Shown here: positions 40,912-49,714 of the stretch, piece by piece
How the letters are laid out: the number at the start of each line of letters is the position of its first letter
Numbering within the stretch: position 1 is the first letter of the stretch
Assembly: GCF_014200675.1 (NCBI RefSeq)
Contig: NZ_JACHCI010000024.1
Span: forward strand, 11,076-75,075
Source: Janthinobacterium saanense
GTDB lineage: Bacteria; Pseudomonadota; Gammaproteobacteria; Burkholderiales; Burkholderiaceae_D
Reading direction: 5' to 3'
DNA: 64,000 bases
Notes under the pieces: model-generated
Told to the model about the DNA's origin: nothing
The model's input: the letters and a program-made list of their open reading frames with translations, nothing else
Databases searched by the model: none
Translations under genes and position numbers: made by a program

Positions 40912-43581
40912 TTAGCGATGGCGCAAGCCGATATGCAGATTGACCACGCCGGGCTCTTCCGACGGACTGACCTCGCCGCCAAAACTTTTTACCAGCCGCT
41001 GCATGCCCTTGTTGCGCGCCATCGCCTCGCCCACCAACGCCTCCGTGCCGCGGCTAAGGAAATAATCGACCAGCTTTTCAAACAGGATATGGCCCAGGCC
41101 CTTGCCCTTGAGCGCCGAGCGCACGGCGATGGCGAAGTCGGCCGTAATATTGTCGGGATCGGCCACCGCGCGCACCACGCCCAGGGTTTCGGGCTGGCCG
41201 TCCGGCCCCGTGTGCGTGGCGATGAAGGCCATGGCGCGGTCGTAATCGATCTGCGTCAAGCGCGCCAGCTGCGATAGCGGCAGCTCGCGCATGGATGTAA
41301 AAAAGCGCAGGCGCACATCGTCCGGGTCCAGCGCGTGGAACATGTCCAGGTGCTGCGGCGCGTCTTCCGGGCGGATCGGGCGCAGCAAAATGGGCTGGTC
41401 CATCCACGTCACCCACTCTTCGAGTTCCTGCGGATACGGGCGTATCGCCAGGCGGTCGTTTTTCTGCCCTGGCTGCAGCCGGATGCGCGCGTCGAGCGCG
41501 ATCACGCCATCGGCATCGGCCACCAGCGGATTGATGTCCAGTTCGGCCAGCTCGCCGATGTCGGCCACCAGCTCGGCCACCTGTATCAGCGCATGGCAGA
41601 TGGCGTCCACATTGGCGGCCGGCTGGCTGCGGTAGCCGGCCAGCAGTTTCGACACGCGCGTGCGCGCCAGCATGTCGCGCGCCAGGGCCATGTTCAGCGG
41701 CGGCAAGCCAATCGCGTGGTCGGCCGTCACTTCCACCGACAGGCCGCCCTGCCCCACCAGGATCACAGGACCGAAGGCGGCATCGGTGGTCACGCCGATA
41801 ATCAATTCATGCGACTGTGGCCGGCGCGCCATCTGCTGCACCGTAAAGCCATCGATCTGCGCATCGGGACGCATGCGGCGCACGCGCTTTTCCATGGCGG
41901 CGGCGGCCGTGCGCAAAATGTCGGGCGTATCGAGGTCCAGCGCCACGCCGCCCACGTCCGATTTATGCGCGATATCGGGCGAATGGATCTTCAGCGCCAC
42001 CGGGTAGCCTATGTCGGCCGCCACCGCCAGCGCCTCTTCCACGTCGGCCGCCATGCGCGTGCGCGCCACGGGTATGCCGTAGGCGGCCAAAATCTCTTTC
42101 GAGCGGCATTCACCAAGCACCATCTGGCCGGCTGCCAGCGCCTGAGAGACGATTTCTCGCACGCGCGCGCGGCGCGGCGTGGCCGACATGGGCAGTTGCG
42201 CAGGCACCTGCATCAGCATTTCCTGGTTGCGCCGGTACTGCACGATCTGCATGAAGCCATGCACGGCTTTTTCCGGCGTATCGTAGGTCGGGATGCCAGC
42301 CCGGTTGAACACCTGCCGCGCGGGCGACACCACACTGCCGCCCAGCAGGCAGGTGAGCACCGTGCGCGAGGTGGCCTTGATCAGCGGCGTGACCGCCTCG
42401 GCGATATCCACCGACGACACCATGGCCGTGGGCGCATGCAAGAACAACAAGGCATCTGCCTGCGGTTCATCGAGCAGCGGCTTGATCGCACCCACATAGC
42501 GCTGCACGGGCGCGTCGCCGGCCAGGCCCACCGGGTTATCGTGCGACCAGCCACGCGGCAGCGCCTTTTCCAGCGCGATCACGGTATCGGGCGACAGTTC
42601 GGCCAGGGTCCCGCCGCTGCCCACCAAGGCATCGGTGGCCATCACGCCCAGGCCGCCGCCATTGCACAAGATCGCCAGGCGTTCGCCGCGCTGGGAGCGA
42701 ATGTGTGTCAGCGTTTCGACCGCATCGAACAATTCCTCGGCCGAATACACGCGCAGCATGCCGGCGCGGCGGATCGCGGCATCGTAGACGGCGTCCGAAC
42801 CGGCCAGGGCGCCCGTATGCCAGGCCGCCATCGCCGCACCGGCCGCCTCGCGCCCCGCTTTCAAGACGATCACAGGCTTGCTGCGCGACGCCGCCCGCGC
42901 CGCCGACATGAATTTGCGCGCCGCCTGGATGTCTTCCATGTACAGTAAAATCGCAGCCGTATCGACGTCGCCCGCCAGGTAGTCGAGCAAGTCGCCAAAA
43001 TCGACATCAAAGCTGCCGCCCAGCGAAATGAACTTGGAAAAACCCACGCCATGCGCATGGGCCCAATCGAGCACGCCCGAGACCAGCGCGCCCGATTGCG
43101 AGATAAAGGCGATCTTGCCTGGCGTCGCAGGCACGTGGGCGAAACTGGCGTTCAAGCCCAGCTTGGGCACCAGTAAACCCATGCTGCCAGGGCCCAGGAT
43201 GCGCAGCAGATGGGGCTTGGCCGCCTTCAGCATGGCCAGACCCAGCTTTCCATGCTCCGCGCCGCCATCAAGGCCGGCCGTCATGACGATGGCCGCACGC
43301 GTGCCCAGCGCGCCCAGCTCGCGTATCAAGCCAGGGATGGTCGCAGGCGGCGTGCAGATGATGGCCAGGTCGGGCGCCCTGGGTAACTGCGCCAGCTTGC
43401 GATAGCAGCGCTGGCCCTGCAGTGCATCGTACTTCGGGTTGACGGGCCAGACCTCGCCTTGAAAACCGCCGCCCAGCAGATTGGCCAGGGCGATGGCGCC
43501 CAGGCTATGTTCACGCGCAGAGGCGCCGATCAGGGCCACCGAAGCCGGCTTGAACAGCTGGTCGAGATTACGGATACTCAT
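40912..43581 (-). CDS. Acyl-CoA synthetase (NDP-forming)/GNAT protein, PatZ-like
   Basis: An 889-residue fusion: CoA-binding domain (PASVALIGASAREHSLGAIA), succinyl-CoA-ligase-like domains with AWHTGALAGSDAVYDA, an ATP-grasp domain (GYPVALKIHSPDIAHKSDVGGV), and a C-terminal GNAT acetyltransferase (about 730-889: RPIRPEDAPQHLDMF, acetyl-CoA loop SALKGKGLGHILFEKL). This is the architecture of PatZ/Pka protein lysine acetyltransferases that respond to acetyl-CoA and target acetyl-CoA synthetase. The histidine in the HTGALAG loop, used by true NDP-forming ligases, is retained, so ligase activity cannot be excluded. GAGG precedes the start. Confidence 0.88.
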   Translation of the reverse strand: MSIRNLDQLFKPASVALIGASAREHSLGAIALANLLGGGFQGEVWPVNPKYDALQGQRCYRKLAQLPRAPDLAIICTPPATIPGLIRELGALGTRAAIVMTAGLDGGAEHGKLGLAMLKAAKPHLLRILGPGSMGLLVPKLGLNASFAHVPATPGKIAFISQSGALVSGVLDWAHAHGVGFSKFISLGGSFDVDFGDLLDYLAGDVDTAAILLYMEDIQAARKFMSAARAASRSKPVIVLKAGREAAGAAMAAWHTGALAGSDAVYDAAIRRAGMLRVYSAEELFDAVETLTHIRSQRGERLAILCNGGGLGVMATDALVGSGGTLAELSPDTVIALEKALPRGWSHDNPVGLAGDAPVQRYVGAIKPLLDEPQADALLFLHAPTAMVSSVDIAEAVTPLIKATSRTVLTCLLGGSVVSPARQVFNRAGIPTYDTPEKAVHGFMQIVQYRRNQEMLMQVPAQLPMSATPRRARVREIVSQALAAGQMVLGECRSKEILAAYGIPVARTRMAADVEEALAVAADIGYPVALKIHSPDIAHKSDVGGVALDLDTPDILRTAAAAMEKRVRRMRPDAQIDGFTVQQMARRPQSHELIIGVTTDAAFGPVILVGQGGLSVEVTADHAIGLPPLNMALARDMLARTRVSKLLAGYRSQPAANVDAICHALIQVAELVADIGELAELDINPLVADADGVIALDARIRLQPGQKNDRLAIRPYPQELEEWVTWMDQPILLRPIRPEDAPQHLDMFHALDPDDVRLRFFTSMRELPLSQLARLTQIDYDRAMAFIATHTGPDGQPETLGVVRAVADPDNITADFAIAVRSALKGKGLGHILFEKLVDYFLSRGTEALVGEAMARNKGMQRLVKSFGGEVSPSEEPGVVNLHIGLRHR

Positions 43582-43699
43582 AGTGGCCTCATGGGCGAAT
43601 GGCGCGGGGAATAATGTCAGGGGCCAGTGTATAGGATGCACCGTCAAAAAAACTTGACCTTGGGGCGGCTTTCGCAAAAAACAGTGTGCGCATCAATGA

Positions 43700-44692
43700 C
43701 TACCAGCGCGCGCGGTGGTTTTCCGTCACGCCGGCCAGTTGCGCCACGATGCGCTTGGGCGCGCCGGCGCTGCTGCGCACCCAGCCGCTGAAAGTGCCGA
43801 TCGGCTGGATATAGCGGCTGGCGGCGAGCCACAGCTTCTTGTCTTCACGACGCGCCCCTTCGGCCCTGAAATGCAGGTCTAATAAATCGTCGTCCGTCCA
43901 CACATGCCAGGGCGCCAGCGGATTATCGGGATTGAAGTCGAAGTGGGCGCGGCCCAGCGCATACAGCTGGCCGTCCAGCCACAGCGCATTTTCCTGCGCG
44001 CCGAAGTAACCCGCCTGCAAATTGAAACCCAGGTCCAGGCTGTGCGCCGAAGCCCAGCGCCATGCCGTCTCGCGCGCCAGCAAGCCATTCGAATAATCGA
44101 AGCTGGCCACGCCGTCATCAAGGCTGTAGCCCTTGGCGCCGCAGCGCACGGTGCCCCACAGCGGCAGGCCGCCCGACTTTTGCGTCGCATGCACCACGCC
44201 GCCCTCGCCCACCGGACCAAAGGCCAGCAGAACGGGGGACACGGGCGGACCGCATTCGGCGTCGATGGCAAAGTGGCCGCAGTCGAGCAGCAAGCGGTGG
44301 CGCTGCTGGCTGGCTGCCTCGATGACGATCCTGTTGGACAGGAAGCGGAAACGGCTGCTGCCAGCCGCGTGCTGCGCGACCCTTCCGCCCATGCCAGGCA
44401 GGCCATTTTGCGAAAACGCGGCCACGATCTTGCCTTTGTGGCGGTCGAAAGCATAGGCGAAGGCGGTAGTGGTCCAGCCCAGGTCGACGATGGCCACGCC
44501 GCAAAACAAGGCCGGCGTGGACAGCGCCACATAATGCCAGCGCTTGTGGTGCAACAGCCGCCAGATTGCGCCGCGCGCATGGGGCGCGGCCAGCGCGGAC
44601 CAGTCGAATTGCTCTACCAGCCCCGCATAGCGGCCAAAACGGGGCTTTCCATCTGCGTCCAGCAAGGTCGACGGAGATGGCGGCAGCATCAT
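43700..44692 (-). CDS. DUF2804 family protein
   Basis: A 330-residue protein covering a full DUF2804 domain (FGRYAGLVEQFDW, FCGVAIVDLGWTTTAFAYAF, DYSNGLLARETAWRWASA, NLQAGYFGAQENALWLDG). The predicted fold is all-beta, and the family is functionally uncharacterised, seen in bacteria and some eukaryotes. Its start overlaps the stop of the AlkX-type glycosylase gene (ATGA), a tight coupling that ties it to that gene. Confidence 0.84.
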   Translation of the reverse strand: MMLPPSPSTLLDADGKPRFGRYAGLVEQFDWSALAAPHARGAIWRLLHHKRWHYVALSTPALFCGVAIVDLGWTTTAFAYAFDRHKGKIVAAFSQNGLPGMGGRVAQHAAGSSRFRFLSNRIVIEAASQQRHRLLLDCGHFAIDAECGPPVSPVLLAFGPVGEGGVVHATQKSGGLPLWGTVRCGAKGYSLDDGVASFDYSNGLLARETAWRWASAHSLDLGFNLQAGYFGAQENALWLDGQLYALGRAHFDFNPDNPLAPWHVWTDDDLLDLHFRAEGARREDKKLWLAASRYIQPIGTFSGWVRSSAGAPKRIVAQLAGVTENHRARW

Positions 44693-45984
44693 GGGGCGAG
44701 CGCAGCGGCCAGTAGCGGACCGAATGCGGCCGGCAGGGTTTGCGTCATAGTGACCTGCGGACAGCCATGCCAGTTGGCCAGGCGCTGTACGGCGCCGGCC
44801 ACATCCTGCACAAAACGCGTACTGAGACGTACACCGTCTTCCAGCGCCAGCGACTTGATTTCAAAGCGTCCTTGCGCACGATGGGCTTTGGCGTCGATGC
44901 GCCCCACCAGCGCGCCACGGCGCAGAATCGGCAGCGTAAAGTAGCCGTACTGGCGCTTTTCGGCCGGCGTATAGCATTCGAGGCGGTAATCAAAACCGAA
45001 CAGTTCCAGCGCGCGCCTGCGGTCCCAGACCACCGGGTCAAACGGTGACAGGATGGTCGTCAGGGTCGGCGTCAAGCCACCTGCCGCCGCCGTGCGCGCC
45101 AGCGCCGCATGGTCTGCATGCACATACACGACATCATCCCAGCCGGCTACCTGGCAACACAGCAAGGCGCCCTCATCGACCAGCGCCTGCAGGTCCTGCA
45201 GCAGGCTGGCCCGTGGCTGTCTGGTGCGGAAGTAATCGCTGATCCAGCTGGCCCGCGCCAGGCCCAGCGCCTTCACGCTGGCCAGCAGCAGGCTGCGCCG
45301 CACCTGCTGCTCCGATGGCAGCTGCGCATCATCCCAGTCGGGCAAAACGCGTTCGGCCAGGTCGTAATGGCGTTGAAAGTTATGCCGCCTGGCGATCATC
45401 AGCACGCCCGAGGTAAACAACACTTCCAGCGAGCGCTTTTCAGGCTTCCAGCTCCACCAACCGCCGGCCTTGCCATCGGTGCGCTCAAAGTCCGCCGAGC
45501 GCGCGGCGCCGTTGATGCGGATATGTTCAAGCACGGCGGCCACGGCGGGACCCTGTTCGTCCATCCATTTGACCGAGTATTTCCAGCCCATCGCCGCCGG
45601 ATCGAGCATGCGCGGCCGGTACAAGCGATAGTCTTCGATGGGCACGAAACACGCTTCGTGGGCCCAGTATTCAAACAGCGCGCCCTCGGCCAGCAACTGC
45701 TCGAGCCAGGCTTGCGGATAATCGCCGAGCCGGCTCCACAACACCAGATACGGGCTGCGCGCCACCACGTGGATGGTATCGATCTGCAGCACGCCCATCT
45801 GCCGGATGGCTGCCAATATGTCGGCCTTGACGGCCTTCTTGCGGCGCGATTGCAGCAAACCCTGGGCCGCCAGGTGCAAGGCGCGGGCGCCAGCCAGGGT
45901 GAACTTCAGCGGCTCCAGAGGGCACGTGGGCAAGATGGCGGTTGTTTCGTCATGCAGATTCTTCATGCCATAAAGATACCGCAT
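44689..45984 (-). CDS. ycaQ: DNA interstrand-crosslink glycosylase AlkX (YcaQ) family
   Basis: A 431-residue protein of the HTH_42/YcaQ family. The catalytic QxD motif is visible as GVLQIDTIHVVARSPYLVLW (Gln67, Asp69), the form found in E. coli YcaQ/AlkX, which unhooks nitrogen-mustard crosslinks. Other family segments are ALFEYWAHEACFVPIEDY and RRALELFGFDYRLECYTP. An ATG six codons in is an equally plausible start. It is translationally coupled to a DUF2804 gene downstream. Confidence 0.88.
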   Translation of the reverse strand: MRYLYGMKNLHDETTAILPTCPLEPLKFTLAGARALHLAAQGLLQSRRKKAVKADILAAIRQMGVLQIDTIHVVARSPYLVLWSRLGDYPQAWLEQLLAEGALFEYWAHEACFVPIEDYRLYRPRMLDPAAMGWKYSVKWMDEQGPAVAAVLEHIRINGAARSADFERTDGKAGGWWSWKPEKRSLEVLFTSGVLMIARRHNFQRHYDLAERVLPDWDDAQLPSEQQVRRSLLLASVKALGLARASWISDYFRTRQPRASLLQDLQALVDEGALLCCQVAGWDDVVYVHADHAALARTAAAGGLTPTLTTILSPFDPVVWDRRRALELFGFDYRLECYTPAEKRQYGYFTLPILRRGALVGRIDAKAHRAQGRFEIKSLALEDGVRLSTRFVQDVAGAVQRLANWHGCPQVTMTQTLPAAFGPLLAAALAP

Positions 45985-46040
45985 CCGCAGCCGAGCCGGC
46001 GCTTTTTTTAGGCAAGCCCGGCTATAGCCACCCTGTCGAT

Positions 46041-46412
46041 TCAGTCTTTCTTCTTGATCAGTCCCGCCAGCGCCGCAAACGGATTATGCGTGGCGGGCGC
46101 CACTTCGGCCGACAGCAGGCCGGCGCCGCGGTCCGCTTCCAGGTAGCGCGAGTGCTCATTGTCGTGGCAATACAGGCACAGCAGTTCCCAGTTGCTGCCA
46201 TCGGGCGGGTTGTTGTCGTGATTATGGTCGCGGTGATGCACAGTCAGTTGCTGCACATTGGCATGCGTGAATTCACGCGTGCAGCGGCCGCAGACCCAGG
46301 GGTACATCTTCAGCGAACGCTCGCGGTAGCCGTTCTCGCGCTGGTCGGCGGCGCGGCGCGCTTCGGCGACGATCTTGTCCAGTCTGGCTGCGTCGGGTTT
46401 TTTGCTCTGCAT
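46041..46412 (-). CDS. yajD: YajD-type HNH endonuclease
   Basis: A 123-residue HNH protein: zinc-binding cysteine pairs CGRC and CLYC flank the HNH core TVHHRDHNHDNNPPDGSNWELLCLYCHDNEH. It matches YajD, a small nuclease of unknown biological role found widely in proteobacteria. It has no signal peptide. Confidence 0.88.
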   Translation of the reverse strand: MQSKKPDAARLDKIVAEARRAADQRENGYRERSLKMYPWVCGRCTREFTHANVQQLTVHHRDHNHDNNPPDGSNWELLCLYCHDNEHSRYLEADRGAGLLSAEVAPATHNPFAALAGLIKKKD

Positions 46413-46493
46413 GACAACTTTCGATATGGGAGGAAGAAACCCTCATTTTAATGACGATGGGGCTGTCGCTGTACTATTTTTGCCACGCCGCCT

Positions 46494-46534
46494 GCCTCTG
46501 ATAGACCCGAATATGGGGCCAGAGGGCTTTTTTT
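46494..46534 (+). terminator. Orphan plus-strand terminator upstream of the diguanylate cyclase gene
   Basis: GCCTCTG (46494-46500) pairs with CAGAGGGC (46520-46527, one bulge), with CCC/GGG pairs inside, followed by seven T residues. No plus-strand gene is seen upstream of it in the interval 46413-46493, so it may terminate antisense readthrough towards the cyclase gene or a short unannotated RNA. Confidence 0.6.
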
Positions 46535-46625
46535 ACGTACGCAGCGCCATCCATGTTTGATTTAACGCAAAATAAAGTCAATAACAGGGACCAATCCCGC
46601 ACAAGCGATTCCAGGCTGCAGGCTC

Positions 46626-46631
46626 TATAAT
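46626..46631 (+). promoter_or_regulatory. Consensus -10 element upstream of the diguanylate cyclase gene
   Basis: TATAAT lies 22 bases before the ATG; no good -35 is found at 16-18 bases. With a start about seven bases downstream, the message would have a leader of only some 15 bases, and no ribosome binding site is evident. Confidence 0.5.
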
Positions 46632-46653
46632 CCGCGCCACGCCGCCCCTTTCA

Positions 46654-49600
46654 ATGACTCTTGAAGCGCACGTGATATCGACCACGAGACCCCTGCAACG
46701 TTTTGCCCACCGCCTGTATCGCCTCAGTCTGCCCCTGTTCGCGCTGATTTTACTGATCGTGATCTGGAGCGCCGTCATCTATCAGGTGGCCCAGGAACGC
46801 AGCAGCGCCGTCAAGGACGCCGTGGCCAGCAGCCAGTCATTGGCGCGCACTCTGGCCGACCATACCGGCTACATCCTGCGCCAGGCCGACCACGCCACGC
46901 AGCTGTTCAAGCTTAAATATGAAGAATCGGGCGCTACCCTGCGCCTGAACGAATTCACGCGCCGTCTGGGCCTGCTCGACAGCGTGCTGCCATCGAAGCT
47001 GGAACTGCCGATCGCCCTGGTCGATGCATCGGGCCACGTGATCGACAGCGTGCACGCCTATATGCCCGAGCACCTGGGCGAACACGCGTTCTTCAAGGCG
47101 CTGGCGGCCAACCCGGCCGATACGGCCCTGGTCGATACGCCCAGGCTCGATGCGGCGACCGGCAAATGGACGATACGCCTGGCGCGCCGCCTGAACGATG
47201 GACAAGGCCGTTTTGCCGGCGCCATCATCATGCTGGTCGACCCCACGTATTTCGTCGACGATTACGACCGCCTCGATCTCGACGAACATGGCGCCCTGAT
47301 GCTGGTGGCGCGCGACAATGGCCTGACCGTGGGCCGCGTGGGCGAGCAGATGCTGGTCAGCGACCGCATCGATTTCCGCATGCCCGGACCACCCACGTAT
47401 GCGCCCGACGAATTGCTGATCACCCCCGCCATCGACAAGACGCAGCGCATCTACAGCTACCGCGAATTGCCGCGCTACCCGCTGCTGGCCGTGGTGGGCG
47501 TCAGCCGCGAGGCCGCCCTCAGCCATTTTGAACATCGCCGGCGCGTGTATTTCGGCATCCTGATCGCCGCCAGCCTGCTGATTGCTGCTTTTACCTTCCT
47601 GCTGAACCGGCAGAGCGAACGCCTGAGGCGCAGCATCCGCCAGGCGAAAGAAGCACAAGCGCTTTTGCGGGCGGCGCATCAGGGCAGCCTCGATGCGGTG
47701 CTGCTGCTGAAAGCCTGGCGGCCGGCGCCCGGCAAGCCGGTGGAAGACTTCATCTTTGCCGATGTCAATGAACGCGCCGCCGAGATGCTGGGCCTGCCGC
47801 GCTCGGAACTGCTGGGGCAGCGCGCGCTGCGCCTGTCGCCGCTGCTGCGCGGCGAGCGCTTTTTCCGGCGCTTCGTGCTGGTGATGGAAACGGGCCAGCC
47901 GCTGGAAGATGAATTCGAACTGCAGCAGCCATCGGGCGGCACGCTCTGGCTGCGCCACCAGATCGTGCCGATCAGCGATGGCGTGGCCGTCACCTCGCGC
48001 GATATCAGCGAGCGCAAACACGACGAACTGGAAGTGCAAGGCAAGCGCAGCTTCCTGCAATCGCTGATCGAGCACTTGCCGGTGCTGGTCTACGTGAAAA
48101 GCGCCCGGCCCGAAAATTTCGGCCAGATGGTGGTGTGGAACAAGGCCGCCGAACACGTCACCGGCTACCTGGCCGACGACGTGATCGGCAAGACCGACAG
48201 CGCCGCCTTCCCGCCCGATTTCGGTTTGCATGACGGGCAGGACGACCTCACCCTCCTGGCCGAACGCCGCGTCATCGACCATCCGGAAAAACCGCTGCGC
48301 CTGGCCGACGGCAGCCTGCGCCATCTGCACGTGGTGTCCGTGCCCGTGTTTGACGAGCGCCAGCAAACCGAATACATACTGTGCATCGCCGAAGATATCT
48401 CGCAGCGCCGCCAGCAGGAACTGGAACTGCGCCAGAACCAGGCCGAACTGGCCGCCGTCACCGATGCTTCGCCTTTGGGCCTGGTGCGCCTGGACCGCCA
48501 GCGCCGCTGTACCTATGTCAACCGCACCTTCGAGGCCATCACCGGCCTGCCGCGCGCCGCCGCCCTGGGCGCCGGCTGGACCAGCGCCCTGCACCCTGAC
48601 GATTATCCGCAGATGCACGTGGCGCTGGAGCGGCTGCGCCACGACCACGCGCCGTTCCAGTCCACCCTGCGCTGCCTGCACCGCGACGGCAAGCTGGTGT
48701 GGGTCTCCGTGAAGATCGCCCCCATCCTCATCGATGGCCAGATCGAAGGCTATGTGGGCAGCCTGGACGACATCACCACCCTGCGCGAATCGGAAGTGGC
48801 GCTGCTGGAAAGCGAATCGCGCCTGCGCACCATCGCCGACACCCTGCCCGCCATGATCGCCTACGTCGACGCCGACCAGATCTTCCGCTTCCTGAACATC
48901 GCCTATGAACGCGAATTCGACCTGGTCGGCATGCAGGTGCTGGGCAAGAGCGTGATAGAGACCATCGGCCCGGCGCGCCACCGCATCGTGCTGCCGTATA
49001 TCGAGCGCGTGCTGCGCGGCGAAACCCTCAGCTTCGAGGAAGAAGACCTGAAGGAAGGCCTGGAACGCTGCATGGAAGTGATCTATATCCCGCAGATCGG
49101 CGAAGACAATCTGCATGTGGTGGGTTTTCACGTGATGCGCCAGGATATCACCGTGCAAAAACGCGAAAAACAGCGCTTGCTGAAACTGGCCCAGGTCGAT
49201 ACCTTGACGGGCCTGTCCAACCGCGCCGGCTTTACGCAAAAGCTCAGCGACGCCATGCACGACAGCCGCCAGCAAGGCGGTTTGATGGCCGTCATGTACA
49301 TGGATATCGACCGCTTCAAGCCCGTCAACGACACCTACGGCCACGGCACGGGCGACGCCCTGCTGCGCGCCTTTGCCCAGCGTTTGACCCACACCATGCG
49401 CGCCACCGACTTCATCGCCCGCCTGGGCGGCGACGAATTCACCATCATCATGGAACACATCAACCGGCCCCACGACGCCGCCATGCTGGCCGAAAAAATC
49501 GTCTCGGCCATGCGCCAGCCTTTCGATCTCGATGGCGTCGCCGTCAGCATCTCGGCCAGCATCGGCCTGGCCTTCTACCGCGATGAAGACATCAGCCCCG

Positions 49601-49692
49601 CCGTGCTGCTGCAGCGGGCCGACGTGCTGCTGTACCAGGCCAAGCAGGATGGGCGCAATACCTATCGGGCCGGGACCATGGTCGACGGATAA
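46654..49692 (+). CDS. Membrane diguanylate cyclase with dCache and multiple PAS domains
   Basis: A 1012-residue protein: transmembrane helix at about 25-47, a periplasmic dCache-type sensor (about 50-290), a second helix (about 302-322), then four PAS domains with PAC segments (about 335-450, 460-585, 595-720, 725-845), and a GGDEF domain. The active site GGDEF is intact (925-929) and the inhibitory RxxD is correctly placed five residues before it (RATD). There is no EAL domain, so it makes cyclic di-GMP in response to outside and redox or small-molecule cues. Confidence 0.92.
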   Translation: MTLEAHVISTTRPLQRFAHRLYRLSLPLFALILLIVIWSAVIYQVAQERSSAVKDAVASSQSLARTLADHTGYILRQADHATQLFKLKYEESGATLRLNEFTRRLGLLDSVLPSKLELPIALVDASGHVIDSVHAYMPEHLGEHAFFKALAANPADTALVDTPRLDAATGKWTIRLARRLNDGQGRFAGAIIMLVDPTYFVDDYDRLDLDEHGALMLVARDNGLTVGRVGEQMLVSDRIDFRMPGPPTYAPDELLITPAIDKTQRIYSYRELPRYPLLAVVGVSREAALSHFEHRRRVYFGILIAASLLIAAFTFLLNRQSERLRRSIRQAKEAQALLRAAHQGSLDAVLLLKAWRPAPGKPVEDFIFADVNERAAEMLGLPRSELLGQRALRLSPLLRGERFFRRFVLVMETGQPLEDEFELQQPSGGTLWLRHQIVPISDGVAVTSRDISERKHDELEVQGKRSFLQSLIEHLPVLVYVKSARPENFGQMVVWNKAAEHVTGYLADDVIGKTDSAAFPPDFGLHDGQDDLTLLAERRVIDHPEKPLRLADGSLRHLHVVSVPVFDERQQTEYILCIAEDISQRRQQELELRQNQAELAAVTDASPLGLVRLDRQRRCTYVNRTFEAITGLPRAAALGAGWTSALHPDDYPQMHVALERLRHDHAPFQSTLRCLHRDGKLVWVSVKIAPILIDGQIEGYVGSLDDITTLRESEVALLESESRLRTIADTLPAMIAYVDADQIFRFLNIAYEREFDLVGMQVLGKSVIETIGPARHRIVLPYIERVLRGETLSFEEEDLKEGLERCMEVIYIPQIGEDNLHVVGFHVMRQDITVQKREKQRLLKLAQVDTLTGLSNRAGFTQKLSDAMHDSRQQGGLMAVMYMDIDRFKPVNDTYGHGTGDALLRAFAQRLTHTMRATDFIARLGGDEFTIIMEHINRPHDAAMLAEKIVSAMRQPFDLDGVAVSISASIGLAFYRDEDISPAVLLQRADVLLYQAKQDGRNTYRAGTMVDG

Positions 49693-49714
49693 ACCATGGG
49701 GGGGCAGGTCGGCA

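Noticed and set aside
46375..46560. 61-codon plus-strand frame upstream of the cyclase gene
   Set aside because: It starts inside yajD on the opposite strand and runs through the terminator hairpin at 46494-46534; no ribosome binding site.
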